Position numbers and translations under genes: made by a program
Notes under the pieces: generated by a model
Told to the model about the DNA's origin: nothing
The model's database searches: none
What the model saw: the letters and a program-made list of their open reading frames with translations, nothing else
Shown: in pieces, positions 9,098 through 18,100 of the stretch
Numbering within the stretch: position 1 is the stretch's first letter
Layout of the letters: every line of letters begins with the position of its first letter
Source of the DNA: a virus
IMG/VR virus record: IMGVR_UViG_3300001686_000006
Span: 1-55,655 of that record
Length of the DNA stretch: 55,655 nt
Direction: 5' to 3' (one strand)

Positions 9098-9173
9098 CTT
9101 TACGGGCTCAATACTTCGCTATCGAGTACTCGTATAGGAGGTATATCCTAATACATACAGAGGAGACGTGTGA
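9098..9173 (+). promoter_or_regulatory. Leader with ribosome-site hairpin
   Basis: A ribosome-site-like TAGGAGG near 9135 sits inside a short inverted repeat (TAGGA...TCCTA). A second site (GAGGAG) lies just before the ATG at 9174. This could modulate initiation of the collagen-like gene; it is a weak, by-eye call. Confidence 0.25.
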
Positions 9174-9842
9174 ATGAGTCCAGTACGAATTTCTTCCCAG
9201 AAGATCCGACAATTTGTGCTCGCTCAAGGCGATCCGCTTGATGACGTTTTGGTGGCCGAGGCGTTAGAACTCTTCGATGCGGAGGGTAATCCACTTGAAA
9301 CAGTGGAAGGCCCTGAAGGTCCCGTTGGCCCGGCAGGTCCGGCGGGTCCCGCTGGTTCTGTAGGTGCTACAGGTCCAGCAGGATCCATTGGTCCCGCAGG
9401 TCCGGCAGGATCCGTTGGCCCCGCAGGTCCGGCAGGATCCGTTGGCCCCGCTGGTCCGACAGGTCCCGCTGGTCCGACAGGTCCGGCTGGGTCTGGTGGA
9501 GCTACTTCGCTTACTTTCCGAACTTCGCACGGCTTTGTGATCGGCGGTGTGATTGACGCAACGATCAACGTTCCCGATTTCAACTTTGCCAAGACCAATA
9601 ATCAAACTTCTTCGCTTGTCTCCATGACTGCTCGAGTGGAAAGCGGAACCAGTATTGATGTTACTGTGCGACGTAACGCTTCTGCAATCGGTACAGCGAA
9701 GACGGTTACGGGGACTAAACAATCGTTCGCCTATTCTCAAGCACTGTCTGACGGTGATGCACTTGACCTCACCTTTGCCAATCCGGTGGGTTCCCCAACC
9801 GATTTGGGTGTGACGCTGGTTATCGAACATACGGTGACCTGA
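9174..9842 (+). CDS. Collagen-like tail fibre protein
   Basis: 222 residues. The N-terminal 45 residues form a charged head. Then about 20 uninterrupted Gly-X-Y triplets ([23 protein letters not shown] and variants) cover roughly residues 45-107. A C-terminal beta domain (TFRTSHGF ... VIEHTVT) is paralogous to the gene at 981. Collagen-like triplets in phage fibres form a trimeric rod, and the C-domain would be the tip or trimeriser. The DNA repeat (9310-9490) may expand or contract by slippage. The stop overlaps the following start. Confidence 0.8.
   Translation: MSPVRISSQKIRQFVLAQGDPLDDVLVAEALELFDAEGNPLETVEGPEGPVGPAGPAGPAGSVGATGPAGSIGPAGPAGSVGPAGPAGSVGPAGPTGPAGPTGPAGSGGATSLTFRTSHGFVIGGVIDATINVPDFNFAKTNNQTSSLVSMTARVESGTSIDVTVRRNASAIGTAKTVTGTKQSFAYSQALSDGDALDLTFANPVGSPTDLGVTLVIEHTVT
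9310..9490 (+). repeat. Gly-X-Y coding repeat
   Basis: Tandem nine-base units of the ggtcc(g/c)gc(a/t) type encode GPA and related triplets, with a longer period of GSVGPAGPA blocks visible three times. Such repeats are prone to length variation. Confidence 0.85.
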
Positions 9843-11164
9843 TGACTCGGCTCAAATCTACCAATGCTGAGACGGGTATCTTTAATACTGAAGGCTGGTC
9901 TCGTCAATCGGTGGGTGATGAAGTTGTTCGAGACAATACGATTACGCCGTATGCCGGATCATGGTCATGGTGTCTCGGTGGAGATGGTATTAATAAGAAT
10001 TCCTGGCAAGGGATAACCACACCAGCCGGGACGTGGACAATCATTCGCTGTCGAGTGCGTATCAGCGCAATTCCGGCTAGCATTCAGACGCTAATACAAG
10101 CTGGAGCAGCGTCTACATCAATCATGCCGATAAATTTGCTGTCTACCGGCGCATTGCAGATGGAAAGAACGACCAATCTGATAATGGATATAGTTCGTTC
10201 CTCGGCACCATTGACTCCGGGAGTATGGCATAAGTTAGAGGTGGCTTATCGTAGCCATCCTACCGATACGAATAGCCACTGGGCGATTGCTAAGTTAGAT
10301 GGAGTGGAGTTTGGCCGGTACATGTTCCGGGTTGGTGGTGTGGCTAATCGAGTTCTCTATACTTTGGCTTCAGCTGCATTTCCAGTTCGATTTAATCTTG
10401 ATGATGCAGTTATCAATGACTCGACCGGATCAGCGGATAACTACTGGGCCGATGATGCTAAGCCGCTTTCGCGTTCGACATTGGGATACGCCAAGCCCTC
10501 AGTACGTTCTGTCGGTGCGGTATCTCGTACAGTTTCTGGTAATCGAGTGGTGGCGGTTCCCGGAACGGTAAATCCCGGTGATCTGCTCGTTGCTTGCTTT
10601 TATTCGGTATCGACAGCTGACGTGATGAATCCGGCTTCGGGCTGGTCGCTTGCTTACCGATTGTCTGGCGCGATGGGTGGTTCATCAATATGGACGATTT
10701 TCACCAAACCGGCCGTATCTGGTGAACCAAGTTCTTATTCGTTCCCTTTAGCGTCAGGAACTTCATCCGACGGGGCAAGTGTTATGTATGCTCTACGTGG
10801 GGTAAAGTTGTCCAATCCGATTATCGATAAAGCCGCTTCCTACGTTAACACCAGTCGGCTGCTTATTCTGGGTCCAAGTCTGGATGTATCCGAAGGCGAC
10901 GCGCTTATTTTGGAGTTGGGTGGCACAGCAACTTCGACGGTTAGCTTAACTGCGAATTTCCCCAGCGTATCTTCCGGTGTGGTCAACAATAAGAACGCTA
11001 CTAGCGGTATCTCTATTTTCGGTGGGTGTTATGGCTCCGATGATGGAGGACTGATCGGCGGAGAAGGTGCGACATTTAGTGCTGCTCCTAATGAGGGACC
11101 TTTGATAGCCATTGCCTTCCGAGCGGCTGATCCGGTGCATAGTAAATACGAGATGGTCGTCTGA
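9842..11164 (+). CDS. Lectin-like minor tail protein, second copy
   Basis: 440 residues. The N-terminal half resembles a LamG/ConA jelly roll (GVWHKLEVAYRSH, AIAKLDGVEFGRYMF, RFNLDDAVI), parallel to the gene at 1461. The C-terminal half (from about residue 220) has the repeated beta pattern of phage 'VAVPGTVNPGDLLVAC...' surface domains. TGATG overlap couples it to the collagen-like fibre. I infer a role in carbohydrate binding at the tail tip. Confidence 0.55.
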   Translation: MTRLKSTNAETGIFNTEGWSRQSVGDEVVRDNTITPYAGSWSWCLGGDGINKNSWQGITTPAGTWTIIRCRVRISAIPASIQTLIQAGAASTSIMPINLLSTGALQMERTTNLIMDIVRSSAPLTPGVWHKLEVAYRSHPTDTNSHWAIAKLDGVEFGRYMFRVGGVANRVLYTLASAAFPVRFNLDDAVINDSTGSADNYWADDAKPLSRSTLGYAKPSVRSVGAVSRTVSGNRVVAVPGTVNPGDLLVACFYSVSTADVMNPASGWSLAYRLSGAMGGSSIWTIFTKPAVSGEPSSYSFPLASGTSSDGASVMYALRGVKLSNPIIDKAASYVNTSRLLILGPSLDVSEGDALILELGGTATSTVSLTANFPSVSSGVVNNKNATSGISIFGGCYGSDDGGLIGGEGATFSAAPNEGPLIAIAFRAADPVHSKYEMVV

Positions 11165-11182
11165 TGCAGAAAGGAGGTGAGA

Positions 11183-12505
11183 ATGGGCCTTAGAGATAGA
11201 TTGCAGCACGCCTGGAATGCGTTCACCGATAGTGATAGCGCGAGAAATCGTCCAGTAGAGGTAGTGACTGGATCATATTTTGGTGGGCGTCCTGATCGAA
11301 TTCGGCCACGATTCTCCACCGAGCGATCGATCATCTCCTCGATCTACACTCGTATTGGCATCGATGTGGCCGCGGTACCTATGCGACATGTGCGCACTGA
11401 TGATCAGAATCGATATTTGGAAGACATACAGAGTGGTCTTGATAACTGTCTGACCCTTGAGGCCAATATCGATCAAGCCGGTCGAGCGTTCCGGCAAGAT
11501 ATTGCTATGACTATCCTCGACGATGGCATTGCTTGTATTGTGCCGGTAGATACTACGCTGTCGCCTGAGGACTTTGGTGGTTACGATATCAAGACTATGC
11601 GAGTCGGACGAGTTACATCGTGGTTTCCCAAACATGTTCGGGTCTCGCTCTACAATGAAAATCGAGGGGTGCGTGAGGAGATTACGCTACCCAAACAAGT
11701 GGTAGCGATTGTCGAAAATCCGTTATATTCGGTGATGAACGAGCCGAATTCGACACTGCAACGGCTGATTCGTAAACTTAATCTACTTGATACGGTGGAT
11801 GAACAGTCGTCTTCGGGCAAACTCGATCTAATCATTCAGCTTCCTTATGTGATCAAGTCAGAAGCGCGTCGTGAGCAGGCTGAGCAGCGACGCCGGGATA
11901 TTGAGTTCCAGCTGAAGGGTAGCCAGTACGGTGTGGCCTACACTGACGGTACCGAGAAGGTCGTTCAGCTAAATCGTGCGGTGGAAAACAATCTATTACC
12001 GCAGATCCAAGATCTCAAGACCCAACTGTATGGTGAACTGGGCATCACTCCTGAAGTCATGAACGGCACGGCCGATGAGAAGGTCATGAACAACTACTAC
12101 TTCCGCACCATCGAGCCTCTGCTCGACGCGATTGTGGAAGCTATGATTCGGGTGTTTCTGACCAAGACCGCGCGCACTCAGGGTCAATCGATCATGTACT
12201 TCCGAGATCCGTTCAAGTTTATTCCGCTGGGTGGCGAAGGTGGAATCGCCGACATCGCGGACAAGTTTTCCCGTAACGAGATCACTTCGTCCAACGAGAT
12301 CCGTTCGGGCATCGGCATGAAGCCACGACCGGAAGCCAAGGCCGATGCGTTGATAAATTCCAACATGCCGGTTTCTGATACCGGAGTGGCTGTTGATTCC
12401 ACGGCAACCGACATTACAGACGTACCGGATCCAGCCGTGGCACAGTTGACGCAAGGGCTGGCCGACTCAGAAGCTGAGATCGACTCGGCGCTGGCGGGTG
12501 GATAA
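11183..12505 (+). CDS. Portal protein
   Basis: 440 residues. The ATG at 11183 is chosen because AAAGGAGGTGA ends just before it; the in-frame GTG six bases upstream lies inside that ribosome site. The protein forms the dodecameric DNA gate at the head vertex. Supporting features are an N-terminal SIYTRIGIDVAAVPMRHV segment, a central DTVDEQSSSGKLDLIIQLP, an ELGITPEVMNGTADE stretch and a clip/stem-like region. All fit the HK97/SPP1-type Phage_portal fold. The gene is followed by a scaffold-like protein and the protease-capsid fusion, as expected. Confidence 0.88.
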   Translation: MGLRDRLQHAWNAFTDSDSARNRPVEVVTGSYFGGRPDRIRPRFSTERSIISSIYTRIGIDVAAVPMRHVRTDDQNRYLEDIQSGLDNCLTLEANIDQAGRAFRQDIAMTILDDGIACIVPVDTTLSPEDFGGYDIKTMRVGRVTSWFPKHVRVSLYNENRGVREEITLPKQVVAIVENPLYSVMNEPNSTLQRLIRKLNLLDTVDEQSSSGKLDLIIQLPYVIKSEARREQAEQRRRDIEFQLKGSQYGVAYTDGTEKVVQLNRAVENNLLPQIQDLKTQLYGELGITPEVMNGTADEKVMNNYYFRTIEPLLDAIVEAMIRVFLTKTARTQGQSIMYFRDPFKFIPLGGEGGIADIADKFSRNEITSSNEIRSGIGMKPRPEAKADALINSNMPVSDTGVAVDSTATDITDVPDPAVAQLTQGLADSEAEIDSALAGG

Positions 12506-13065
12506 TGCAGATACCCACCGACTTCGAACTTCAACACTTAATGGCGGGCTACGATCCGGCCAAGGCGCATGACTATTACGAGAAGCACAAGCATCTCACC
12601 GGGCGGCAAAGAGGGTCTAAGCCTGCAGACAGCTCTGCTCGATCAAGATCTAGCCCTTTAGGTTTGGTCAAAGTCCAGCAGAAACACGATCTTAAAGCAC
12701 ACATCCAGACTCTGGAACTCAAACTTCATAATCTCGAGCAGCTTATCCAGAAGAAGGAAGCCGTTCTGAAACGGGATCAGGCAACGGCAAAATCTAAAGC
12801 TAAGAAGGAACGCGCAGCTAAGGACAAGAACAAGCCTCAGACGGCGGCTGAGAAGGCTAAAGCAGCTCGTGATAGCAAGCAATACCGTCGTAAGCATAGT
12901 CAGGAATTAAAAACCAAGGCGAAGCAAGATAGTCATACGTCGGGCGGTGGTTCGGGAAAGGCAAAGAACAAAGTGTCTGAAAAGCCTATTGCCGAACTTA
13001 AAGCGTTGGCCACCAGAGTCAAAGGTCAACTCGCAATCGCCAAACAAAAGCTAGCTGCGCTCTGA
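12505..13065 (+). CDS. Scaffold-like basic coiled-coil protein
   Basis: 186 residues starting in a TAATG overlap with portal. It opens with YDPAKAHDYYEKHKHLTGRQRG, a motif that recurs in small actinophage head proteins near the portal. The rest is Lys/Ala/Gln-rich coiled coil (about 55-110) and a basic tail. High helicity, low complexity and location between portal and capsid suggest an internal scaffold or capsid-assembly factor. The 'KAH-YY' motif also occurs in tagged minor head proteins, from memory of such families. Confidence 0.6.
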   Translation: MQIPTDFELQHLMAGYDPAKAHDYYEKHKHLTGRQRGSKPADSSARSRSSPLGLVKVQQKHDLKAHIQTLELKLHNLEQLIQKKEAVLKRDQATAKSKAKKERAAKDKNKPQTAAEKAKAARDSKQYRRKHSQELKTKAKQDSHTSGGGSGKAKNKVSEKPIAELKALATRVKGQLAIAKQKLAAL

Positions 13066-13102
13066 GAGCGCCGAAGATCCAAAAACGAAAGGAACAGTCA
13101 AA

Positions 13103-15202
13103 ATGGGAGAAAAGTCCCAGTGGCTGGACTTCGGTGACTCTTCGCCGGAGAACAGTTTGATGCACTCGGCCATTGCGGCCGACAAGCCCGACTTCAGTGG
13201 CTGGGCCACTAAGTACGGCTTGAAGTGCTCAGATGGACGAACGATCCTGAACGGCGCATTTGAGCATCAGGATGGCGATCGGGTTCCGCTGGTTTGGCAT
13301 CACGGACACAGTTCGCCCGAGAACGTACTGGGCCATGGCATTTTGGAACATCGGGCCCAAGGTACGTATATCTATGGCTACTTCAACGAGACGGCCCAAG
13401 CCAAGAACGCGAAGACTCTGGTACAGCACGAGGATATCTCGGCTCTCTCGATCTTCGCCAATTCGCTCATCGAGAAGGCCAAGCAGGTCTCTCACGGTAT
13501 CATCCGTGAAGTGTCGCTGGTGTTGGCGGGAGCCAATCCGGGCGCTCTGATCGACAACATCGAAGTTCGACATGCCGATGGCGATGTCGATATTATCGCC
13601 GATGAGGCGATTATCTACACCGGTCTCGAGCTCGAACACGCGGACAGCTCTGTCGTCGAGACGGATACCGTGACCGAGACGGATAAGACGGATACGGTTA
13701 CGCACGAAGACGATCCCACCGTTCAGGACGTCTACGAGACGATGACGGAGGAGCAGCAGCAAGTTGTCCACTACTTTGTGGGCGCAGCTCTGGAAAGCAA
13801 TGGGGTCACCCATAGCGCTACCGAAACCGAAGCAGAGACCAGTACCTCCACTTCGGAGGAGGTCGTCACCCACGAGGACAAGGACGAGAACGAAATGAGC
13901 GGACGCAACGTCTTTGAGCAGGTGAAGGAGGATCGCAAGAGCGAACCCCGTACCGTGCTCTCCCATGACGCAATGAGCGGTATCGCTGCGGACGCTGTCA
14001 AGCGCGGCTCGCTGAAGGAGGCGGTGGAGGATTACGCCTTCAAGCACGGCATCGAAAACATCGACACGCTGTTCCCGGACGCGCGAACGATCACCGACAG
14101 TCCCGAGTTCGACCAACGGCGGGTCGAATGGGTTACCCAGGTGCTCTCCAAGGTGCGCAAGAGCCCGTTCTCGCGGATCAAGTCGATCACCGCGGACATC
14201 ACCCATGCCGAAGCGCGGGCGAAGGGCTACATCAAGGGCACGCTGAAGAAGGAAGAGTTCTTCGGCCTGATGAAGCGGATCACCACGCCGAGCACGATCT
14301 ACAAGAAGCAGCGTCTCGACCGGGACGACATCATCGACATCACAGACTTCGACGTTGTGCTGTGGCTGAAGGCCGAGATGCGCCTCATGCTCGACGAGGA
14401 GATCGCACGAGCTATCCTCATCGGAGACGGTCGCGACGTCGACGACGAGGACAAGGTCCGTGACCCGAAGGGCGCCACGGACGGAGCGGGTATCCGGTCC
14501 ATTGTCAATGACGACGATCTCTACGCCGCAACGATCACCATCGACGTCGACGGCGACCTGCGCAACACGGACCTCGTGGACAAGATCCTCGAGTCCATGC
14601 GGTTCTACAAGGGCTCCGGGCTGCCGACCTTCTACACGACGCTGCCTGTGACGACGCAGATGCTGCTGGCTCGCGACAAGCAGGGCCGTCGGTACTACCG
14701 TACGGCGTCCGATCTGGCTGCCGAGCTGGGCGTCGATCAGGTCGTGGCCGTCGAGGCCATGGAGGACGAGCCGGACCTGGTCGGAATCGTGGTCAACCTG
14801 GTCGACTACACGGTGGGCGCCGACCGCGGCGGCGAGGTGTCGTTCTTCGACGACTTCGACATCGACTACAACCAGTACAAGTATCTGATCGAGTCGCGGG
14901 CTTCCGGCGCTCTGACCAAGATTCGGTCGGCACTGGTCATCCGCCAGGCCGCAGCAGGGGCCACCAAGGTTACCCCGGCCGAGCCGACGTTCGACGCCGA
15001 CAACTCGACGTTCTCGATCCACGACACCACCGGTGTGACCTACCGGCGCGGCGATACCAACGCGGCTGTGACCGCCACGGGCTCGCCGTACACGGTTGCC
15101 GAGGGCGTGGACCTCACGATCTACGCCGTCTCGAACGCGGGCTACTTCTTCGACAACAATGTCGAAGACGAGTGGACCTTCCGCGGTACCGCGGGCTCCT
15201 AG
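13103..15202 (+). CDS. Fused capsid maturation protease-major capsid protein
   Basis: 699 residues. Residues 1-180 match the HK97 prohead protease (S78/U35) pattern: LVWHHGHSS with His66/His67 and REVSLVLAGANPGA with Ser138. An acidic, Thr/Glu-rich linker (180-264) follows. Residues 265-620 form an HK97-type major capsid protein: SGRNVFEQVKED, a long E-loop/spine region, FTTLP-like and 'LIESRASGALTKIRSALVI' segments. Residues 625-699 add a compact Ig-like domain also seen at the end of the tail-tube protein. Met265 could serve as an internal start for unfused capsid protein. Third-position G/C rises clearly in the capsid half, as often in highly expressed genes. Confidence 0.85.
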   Translation: MGEKSQWLDFGDSSPENSLMHSAIAADKPDFSGWATKYGLKCSDGRTILNGAFEHQDGDRVPLVWHHGHSSPENVLGHGILEHRAQGTYIYGYFNETAQAKNAKTLVQHEDISALSIFANSLIEKAKQVSHGIIREVSLVLAGANPGALIDNIEVRHADGDVDIIADEAIIYTGLELEHADSSVVETDTVTETDKTDTVTHEDDPTVQDVYETMTEEQQQVVHYFVGAALESNGVTHSATETEAETSTSTSEEVVTHEDKDENEMSGRNVFEQVKEDRKSEPRTVLSHDAMSGIAADAVKRGSLKEAVEDYAFKHGIENIDTLFPDARTITDSPEFDQRRVEWVTQVLSKVRKSPFSRIKSITADITHAEARAKGYIKGTLKKEEFFGLMKRITTPSTIYKKQRLDRDDIIDITDFDVVLWLKAEMRLMLDEEIARAILIGDGRDVDDEDKVRDPKGATDGAGIRSIVNDDDLYAATITIDVDGDLRNTDLVDKILESMRFYKGSGLPTFYTTLPVTTQMLLARDKQGRRYYRTASDLAAELGVDQVVAVEAMEDEPDLVGIVVNLVDYTVGADRGGEVSFFDDFDIDYNQYKYLIESRASGALTKIRSALVIRQAAAGATKVTPAEPTFDADNSTFSIHDTTGVTYRRGDTNAAVTATGSPYTVAEGVDLTIYAVSNAGYFFDNNVEDEWTFRGTAGS

Positions 15203-15217
15203 TTCGCAAATCTGATT

Positions 15218-15559
15218 ATGGCGAGGTTTCACGGACGGGTTGGATTCGGTGAGTCCGTCGAGGAAACGCCTGGCGTGTTTGCTGACAATATTGTGGAACA
15301 TACCTTTTATGGCGACATCGTTCAAAATAGAAGAAGTTTCCGTCAAGACGAGGGTTTGAACAAGGATCTCTCGGTTAGCAATTCGATCAGTATTGTGGCT
15401 AATTCCTTTGCGCGTGGAAATTTCTTCGCCATTCGTTACGTGGAATGGGCGGGGGAGCTTTGGACTGTGACTGATGTCGAAGTCCAACTTCCCCGTCTTA
15501 TTCTTCAGTTGGGGGAGGTGTATAATGGCCCCACGGCTGGAACTTCAGTCACTCCTTGA
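15218..15559 (+). CDS. Head-tail connector protein
   Basis: 113 residues. Pattern MARFHGRVGF...ETPGVF..NIVEHTFYGDI, SISIVANSFA and RYVEWAGELWTVTDVEVQ...PRLIL is a conserved head-completion/neck protein signature in actinophages, from memory. It sits directly after the capsid gene. The last 35 bases overlap the next start. I infer a place in the ring between portal and tail. Confidence 0.7.
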   Translation: MARFHGRVGFGESVEETPGVFADNIVEHTFYGDIVQNRRSFRQDEGLNKDLSVSNSISIVANSFARGNFFAIRYVEWAGELWTVTDVEVQLPRLILQLGEVYNGPTAGTSVTP

Positions 15560-15824
15560 GGAAGTGACTGACCACGTATACTTTCAGCCTCCCGCGAATG
15601 TTCAGATGAAATACCCGTGTATTATTTATTCACGGGATGGGACTTCAACGGATCACGCGAATAACGGACTGTATCGACATGCCAAGCGTTATCAGATTAC
15701 GGTGGTCGATCGAAATCCTGACACAGAGCTAGCAGATAAGGTCGAAGCTTTGCGCTTTGCCAGTTTTGACCGATCTTTCGCAGCGGATGATCTCAATCAC
15801 TACGTCTTCCACATTTTCTTTTAG
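15525..15824 (+). CDS. Tail terminator / neck protein
   Basis: 99 residues. The ATG at 15525 has a GGGGGAGGTG site six bases upstream and overlaps the previous gene; an upstream in-frame extension lacks a ribosome site. VYFQPPANVQMKYPCIIYSRD followed by RYQITVVDRNPD is the conserved tail-completion (gpU-like) pattern. It lies just before the tail-tube gene. It probably caps the tail tube and joins it to the head. Confidence 0.72.
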   Translation: MAPRLELQSLLEEVTDHVYFQPPANVQMKYPCIIYSRDGTSTDHANNGLYRHAKRYQITVVDRNPDTELADKVEALRFASFDRSFAADDLNHYVFHIFF

Positions 15825-15841
15825 ACAAGGAGCCCTTAAGC

Positions 15842-16723
15842 ATGACAGTCCTCACGTGGGACCAGGTTGGTGACCGTCGGTACGAGACGGGCATCGATCG
15901 CGGAGTCCTCTATCAGCTCGATCCGTCGGGTGTCTACGGTGACGGTGTTCCATGGAATGGTCTCACCACCGTTACCGAGTCGCCGTCGGGTGCCGAATCC
16001 AACAAGCAGTTCGCGGACAACATCGTTTACGTGAATCTCATTTCGGCCGAGGAGTTTGGCGGCACGATCGAGGCCTTCACCTATCCGGACGAGTTCGCTC
16101 AGAACGATGGCTCGTTCGAACCGGCTCCCGGTGTAGCAGTCGGACAGCAGGGACGACGTCCGTTCGGTCTGGTCTATCGCACCCTCCAGGGTAACGATAC
16201 CGAAGGCCAGGAGCACGGATACAAGCTGCATCTGCTCTATGGGTGCCAGGCTTCGCCATCGGAGAAGGCGTACGCCACGGTCAACGACTCACCAGAGGCG
16301 ATTGCCTTCTCGTGGGATTTCTCCACCACTCCGGCGCCAGTCACCGGGCACAAGCCGACCTCGCTCCTGACCATCGATTCCACCATGTCAGACCCGGCCG
16401 ATCTGGCTGAGCTGGAAGGTATCCTCTTCGGTACGGTGGGTGACGATGCCCGTCTGCCCACCCCCGATGAGGTCGTCGCACTGTTCACAGGTAGCGTCAC
16501 CAATGTCGATCTGGGCACGGCGGCTAACCAGCCGACATACAACTCAGGTACCCATGTCGTGACTCTGCCGAACGTCACCGGCGTTCAGTGGAAGGTCAAC
16601 GGGGCTAACAAGGCTCCGGGTGCGCAGCCTGCGCTTGCCTCTGGTCAGACGGCCGAGGTCCAAGCCGTGGCTCAGCCGGGCTACAATCTCCAGGGTGACG
16701 ACGAATGGACGTTCGACTTCTAG
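15842..16723 (+). CDS. Major tail tube protein with C-terminal Ig-like domain
   Basis: 293 residues. Residues 1-215 form the tube fold (LTWDQVGDRRYETGIDRGVLY, WNGLTTVTE, EAFTYPDEFA, FGLVYRTLQGNDTEG, YKLHLLYGC). After an acidic stretch, residues 222-293 form a beta-rich Ig-like module ending DDEWTFDF. This resembles the end of the capsid fusion (VEDEWTFRG), suggesting a shared surface-adhesin domain. A paralogue lacking the module is at 17437. Confidence 0.82.
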   Translation: MTVLTWDQVGDRRYETGIDRGVLYQLDPSGVYGDGVPWNGLTTVTESPSGAESNKQFADNIVYVNLISAEEFGGTIEAFTYPDEFAQNDGSFEPAPGVAVGQQGRRPFGLVYRTLQGNDTEGQEHGYKLHLLYGCQASPSEKAYATVNDSPEAIAFSWDFSTTPAPVTGHKPTSLLTIDSTMSDPADLAELEGILFGTVGDDARLPTPDEVVALFTGSVTNVDLGTAANQPTYNSGTHVVTLPNVTGVQWKVNGANKAPGAQPALASGQTAEVQAVAQPGYNLQGDDEWTFDF

Positions 16724-16731
16724 ATCGACGT

Positions 16732-16882
16732 TCTTGATGTGTACGCGGTCGTGACTTCCAGGTAAGGGTCGCGGGGTGCCGTCGAGCAACTGATCCTCTA
16801 ACTCTCCGGGATCGCTCGTAATTCGGTGGAAGTTTTCGTAACCGGATCACCGCGTACCATAGAAGACGAAAGGATAAAGGAG
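16732..16882 (+). ncRNA. Structured intergenic RNA in the tail operon
   Basis: The gap holds a perfect 9-bp closing stem (16741-16749 with 16849-16857). Inside is a two-part hairpin: 16783-16787 with 16814-16818, then 16792-16796 with 16809-16813. A 4-bp stem lies near 16825-16844. There is no poly-T run. It may be an mRNA processing or ribosome-control element between the tail-tube and chaperone-like genes. An in-frame open extension of the next gene starts at 16826 but ignores this structure. Confidence 0.45.
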
Positions 16883-17425
16883 ATGCTCACCATTACAGTT
16901 GGAGCTACCGATGTTTACGATGAGAGCGACGAAAAGTTTAGCACTCACGGCGGCATCGAGCTCCAACTGGAGCATTCTTTGGTTTCTCTTTCAAAATGGG
17001 AGTCAGAATTTGAAAAGCCGTTCCTGGGTAAGAGCGGTAAAACTACAGAAGAGACTCTGGCGTACATTCGCTATATGGTTTTGACGCCAAATCCCCCGGA
17101 GGATTTTCTCCAGAGCCTTTCTAAAGAGAATATGGAGGAGATTAACCGGTACATCGACCGCAAGATGACGGCTACTTGGTTCTCTGATCAACCAGGAGAG
17201 CCTAAATCACGGGAAGTAATCACGGCGGAACTGGTGTATTACTGGATGACCGTGTTCAACATACCATTTGCATGTGAAACTTGGCACATCAATCGGTTGT
17301 TTACCTTGATTCGGATTTGTAACGTCAAACAAGCCAAGCCACAAAAGATGAGCCGAGGAGAAACCGCTCGACGCAATCGAGAACTCAACGCTCAGCGTAG
17401 ATCACAGCTGGGTACGAGAGGTTAG
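16883..17425 (+). CDS. Tail assembly chaperone-like protein
   Basis: 180 residues. The ATG at 16883 is preferred: AAAGGA lies eight bases upstream and the upstream extension crosses a structured region. LEHSLVSLSKWESEFEKPFL, KTTEETLAYIRYM and TATWFSDQ...ITAELVYYWMTVFNIPF.CETWH.NRL are the conserved pattern of chaperones preceding tape measures in actinophages and Firmicutes phages. The C-terminus is basic. No frameshift product was found; a paralogous tube gene follows instead of a second chaperone frame. Confidence 0.65.
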   Translation: MLTITVGATDVYDESDEKFSTHGGIELQLEHSLVSLSKWESEFEKPFLGKSGKTTEETLAYIRYMVLTPNPPEDFLQSLSKENMEEINRYIDRKMTATWFSDQPGEPKSREVITAELVYYWMTVFNIPFACETWHINRLFTLIRICNVKQAKPQKMSRGETARRNRELNAQRRSQLGTRG

Positions 17426-17436
17426 AAAGGAGATAG

Positions 17437-18075
17437 ATGACCGCGCTTGTCTGGGATAAAGTTGGTGATCGTCGGTATGAGACGGGCGTTGATCATGGTG
17501 TGCTGTATCCATTGGACGGTGACGCAGTTCCCTGGAATGGTCTGATCTCGGTCAACGAGACGCTGGGTCAAGAGGTCAAATCATATTACATCGACGGGGT
17601 CAAATTCCTGGATCAATCGATTCCCGGAGCGTATTTCGCAAAACTGTCCGCCTTTACCTATCCCGATGAGCTGGATGAATTAGTGGGAATTGGCGAATTT
17701 GCTCCCGGTGTCTTCGTGCATGATCAACAGACGTCTAAGTTCTTCAATCTTTCCTATCGAACCATGGTCGGTAACGATTCGGAAGGGTTTTCGCACGGCT
17801 ACAAGATTCATATTCTCTACAATCTTCTGGCCGTGCTCAGCGACACGACGATGGGAACTATCGGAGAATCGGTAGCGCCTCAGGTATTTGAATGGTCAGT
17901 TTCCGGAACTCCACCGCCACCACTGATTGGTATTCGGCCTACCAGTCATATTTCGCTGGATTCGCGGCGGCTTGATCCGGAGAGATTGGCTACGCTCGAA
18001 GCCACGCTTTACGGTTCCGAAGATCAGGAGCCGAATTTGCCAAACTTCAATGCGCTGTTAGGCTTCGTGAGTTAG
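17437..18075 (+). CDS. Second tail tube protein (paralogue)
   Basis: 212 residues, closely similar in order to the tube domain at 15842: LVWDKVGDRRYETGVDHGVLY, WNGLISVNE, SAFTYPDELDE, LSYRTMVGNDSEG, YKIHILYN. It lacks the Ig-like C-terminal module. A strong AAAGGAGATAG ribosome site precedes the ATG. It could be a minor tube subunit, a tail-end subunit, or a tube protein of which the other is the decorated form. Confidence 0.75.
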   Translation: MTALVWDKVGDRRYETGVDHGVLYPLDGDAVPWNGLISVNETLGQEVKSYYIDGVKFLDQSIPGAYFAKLSAFTYPDELDELVGIGEFAPGVFVHDQQTSKFFNLSYRTMVGNDSEGFSHGYKIHILYNLLAVLSDTTMGTIGESVAPQVFEWSVSGTPPPPLIGIRPTSHISLDSRRLDPERLATLEATLYGSEDQEPNLPNFNALLGFVS

Positions 18076-18100
18076 AGCTCGCCAAGGAAAGGAGGGAGTC

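Noticed and set aside
9224-9598. Pro/Gly-rich frame on the - strand
   Set aside because: Antisense reading of the Gly-X-Y repeat; composition is an automatic consequence.
13229-15487. 752-residue open frame on the - strand
   Set aside because: It is the antisense of the protease-capsid gene, created by its G/C-rich third positions. Residues are Val/Arg/Asp/Gly-rich with no motif, and there is no ribosome site.
16826-16882. Longer 5' extension of the chaperone-like gene
   Set aside because: No ribosome site and it spans a stem (16849-16857). ATG 16883 has a good site.
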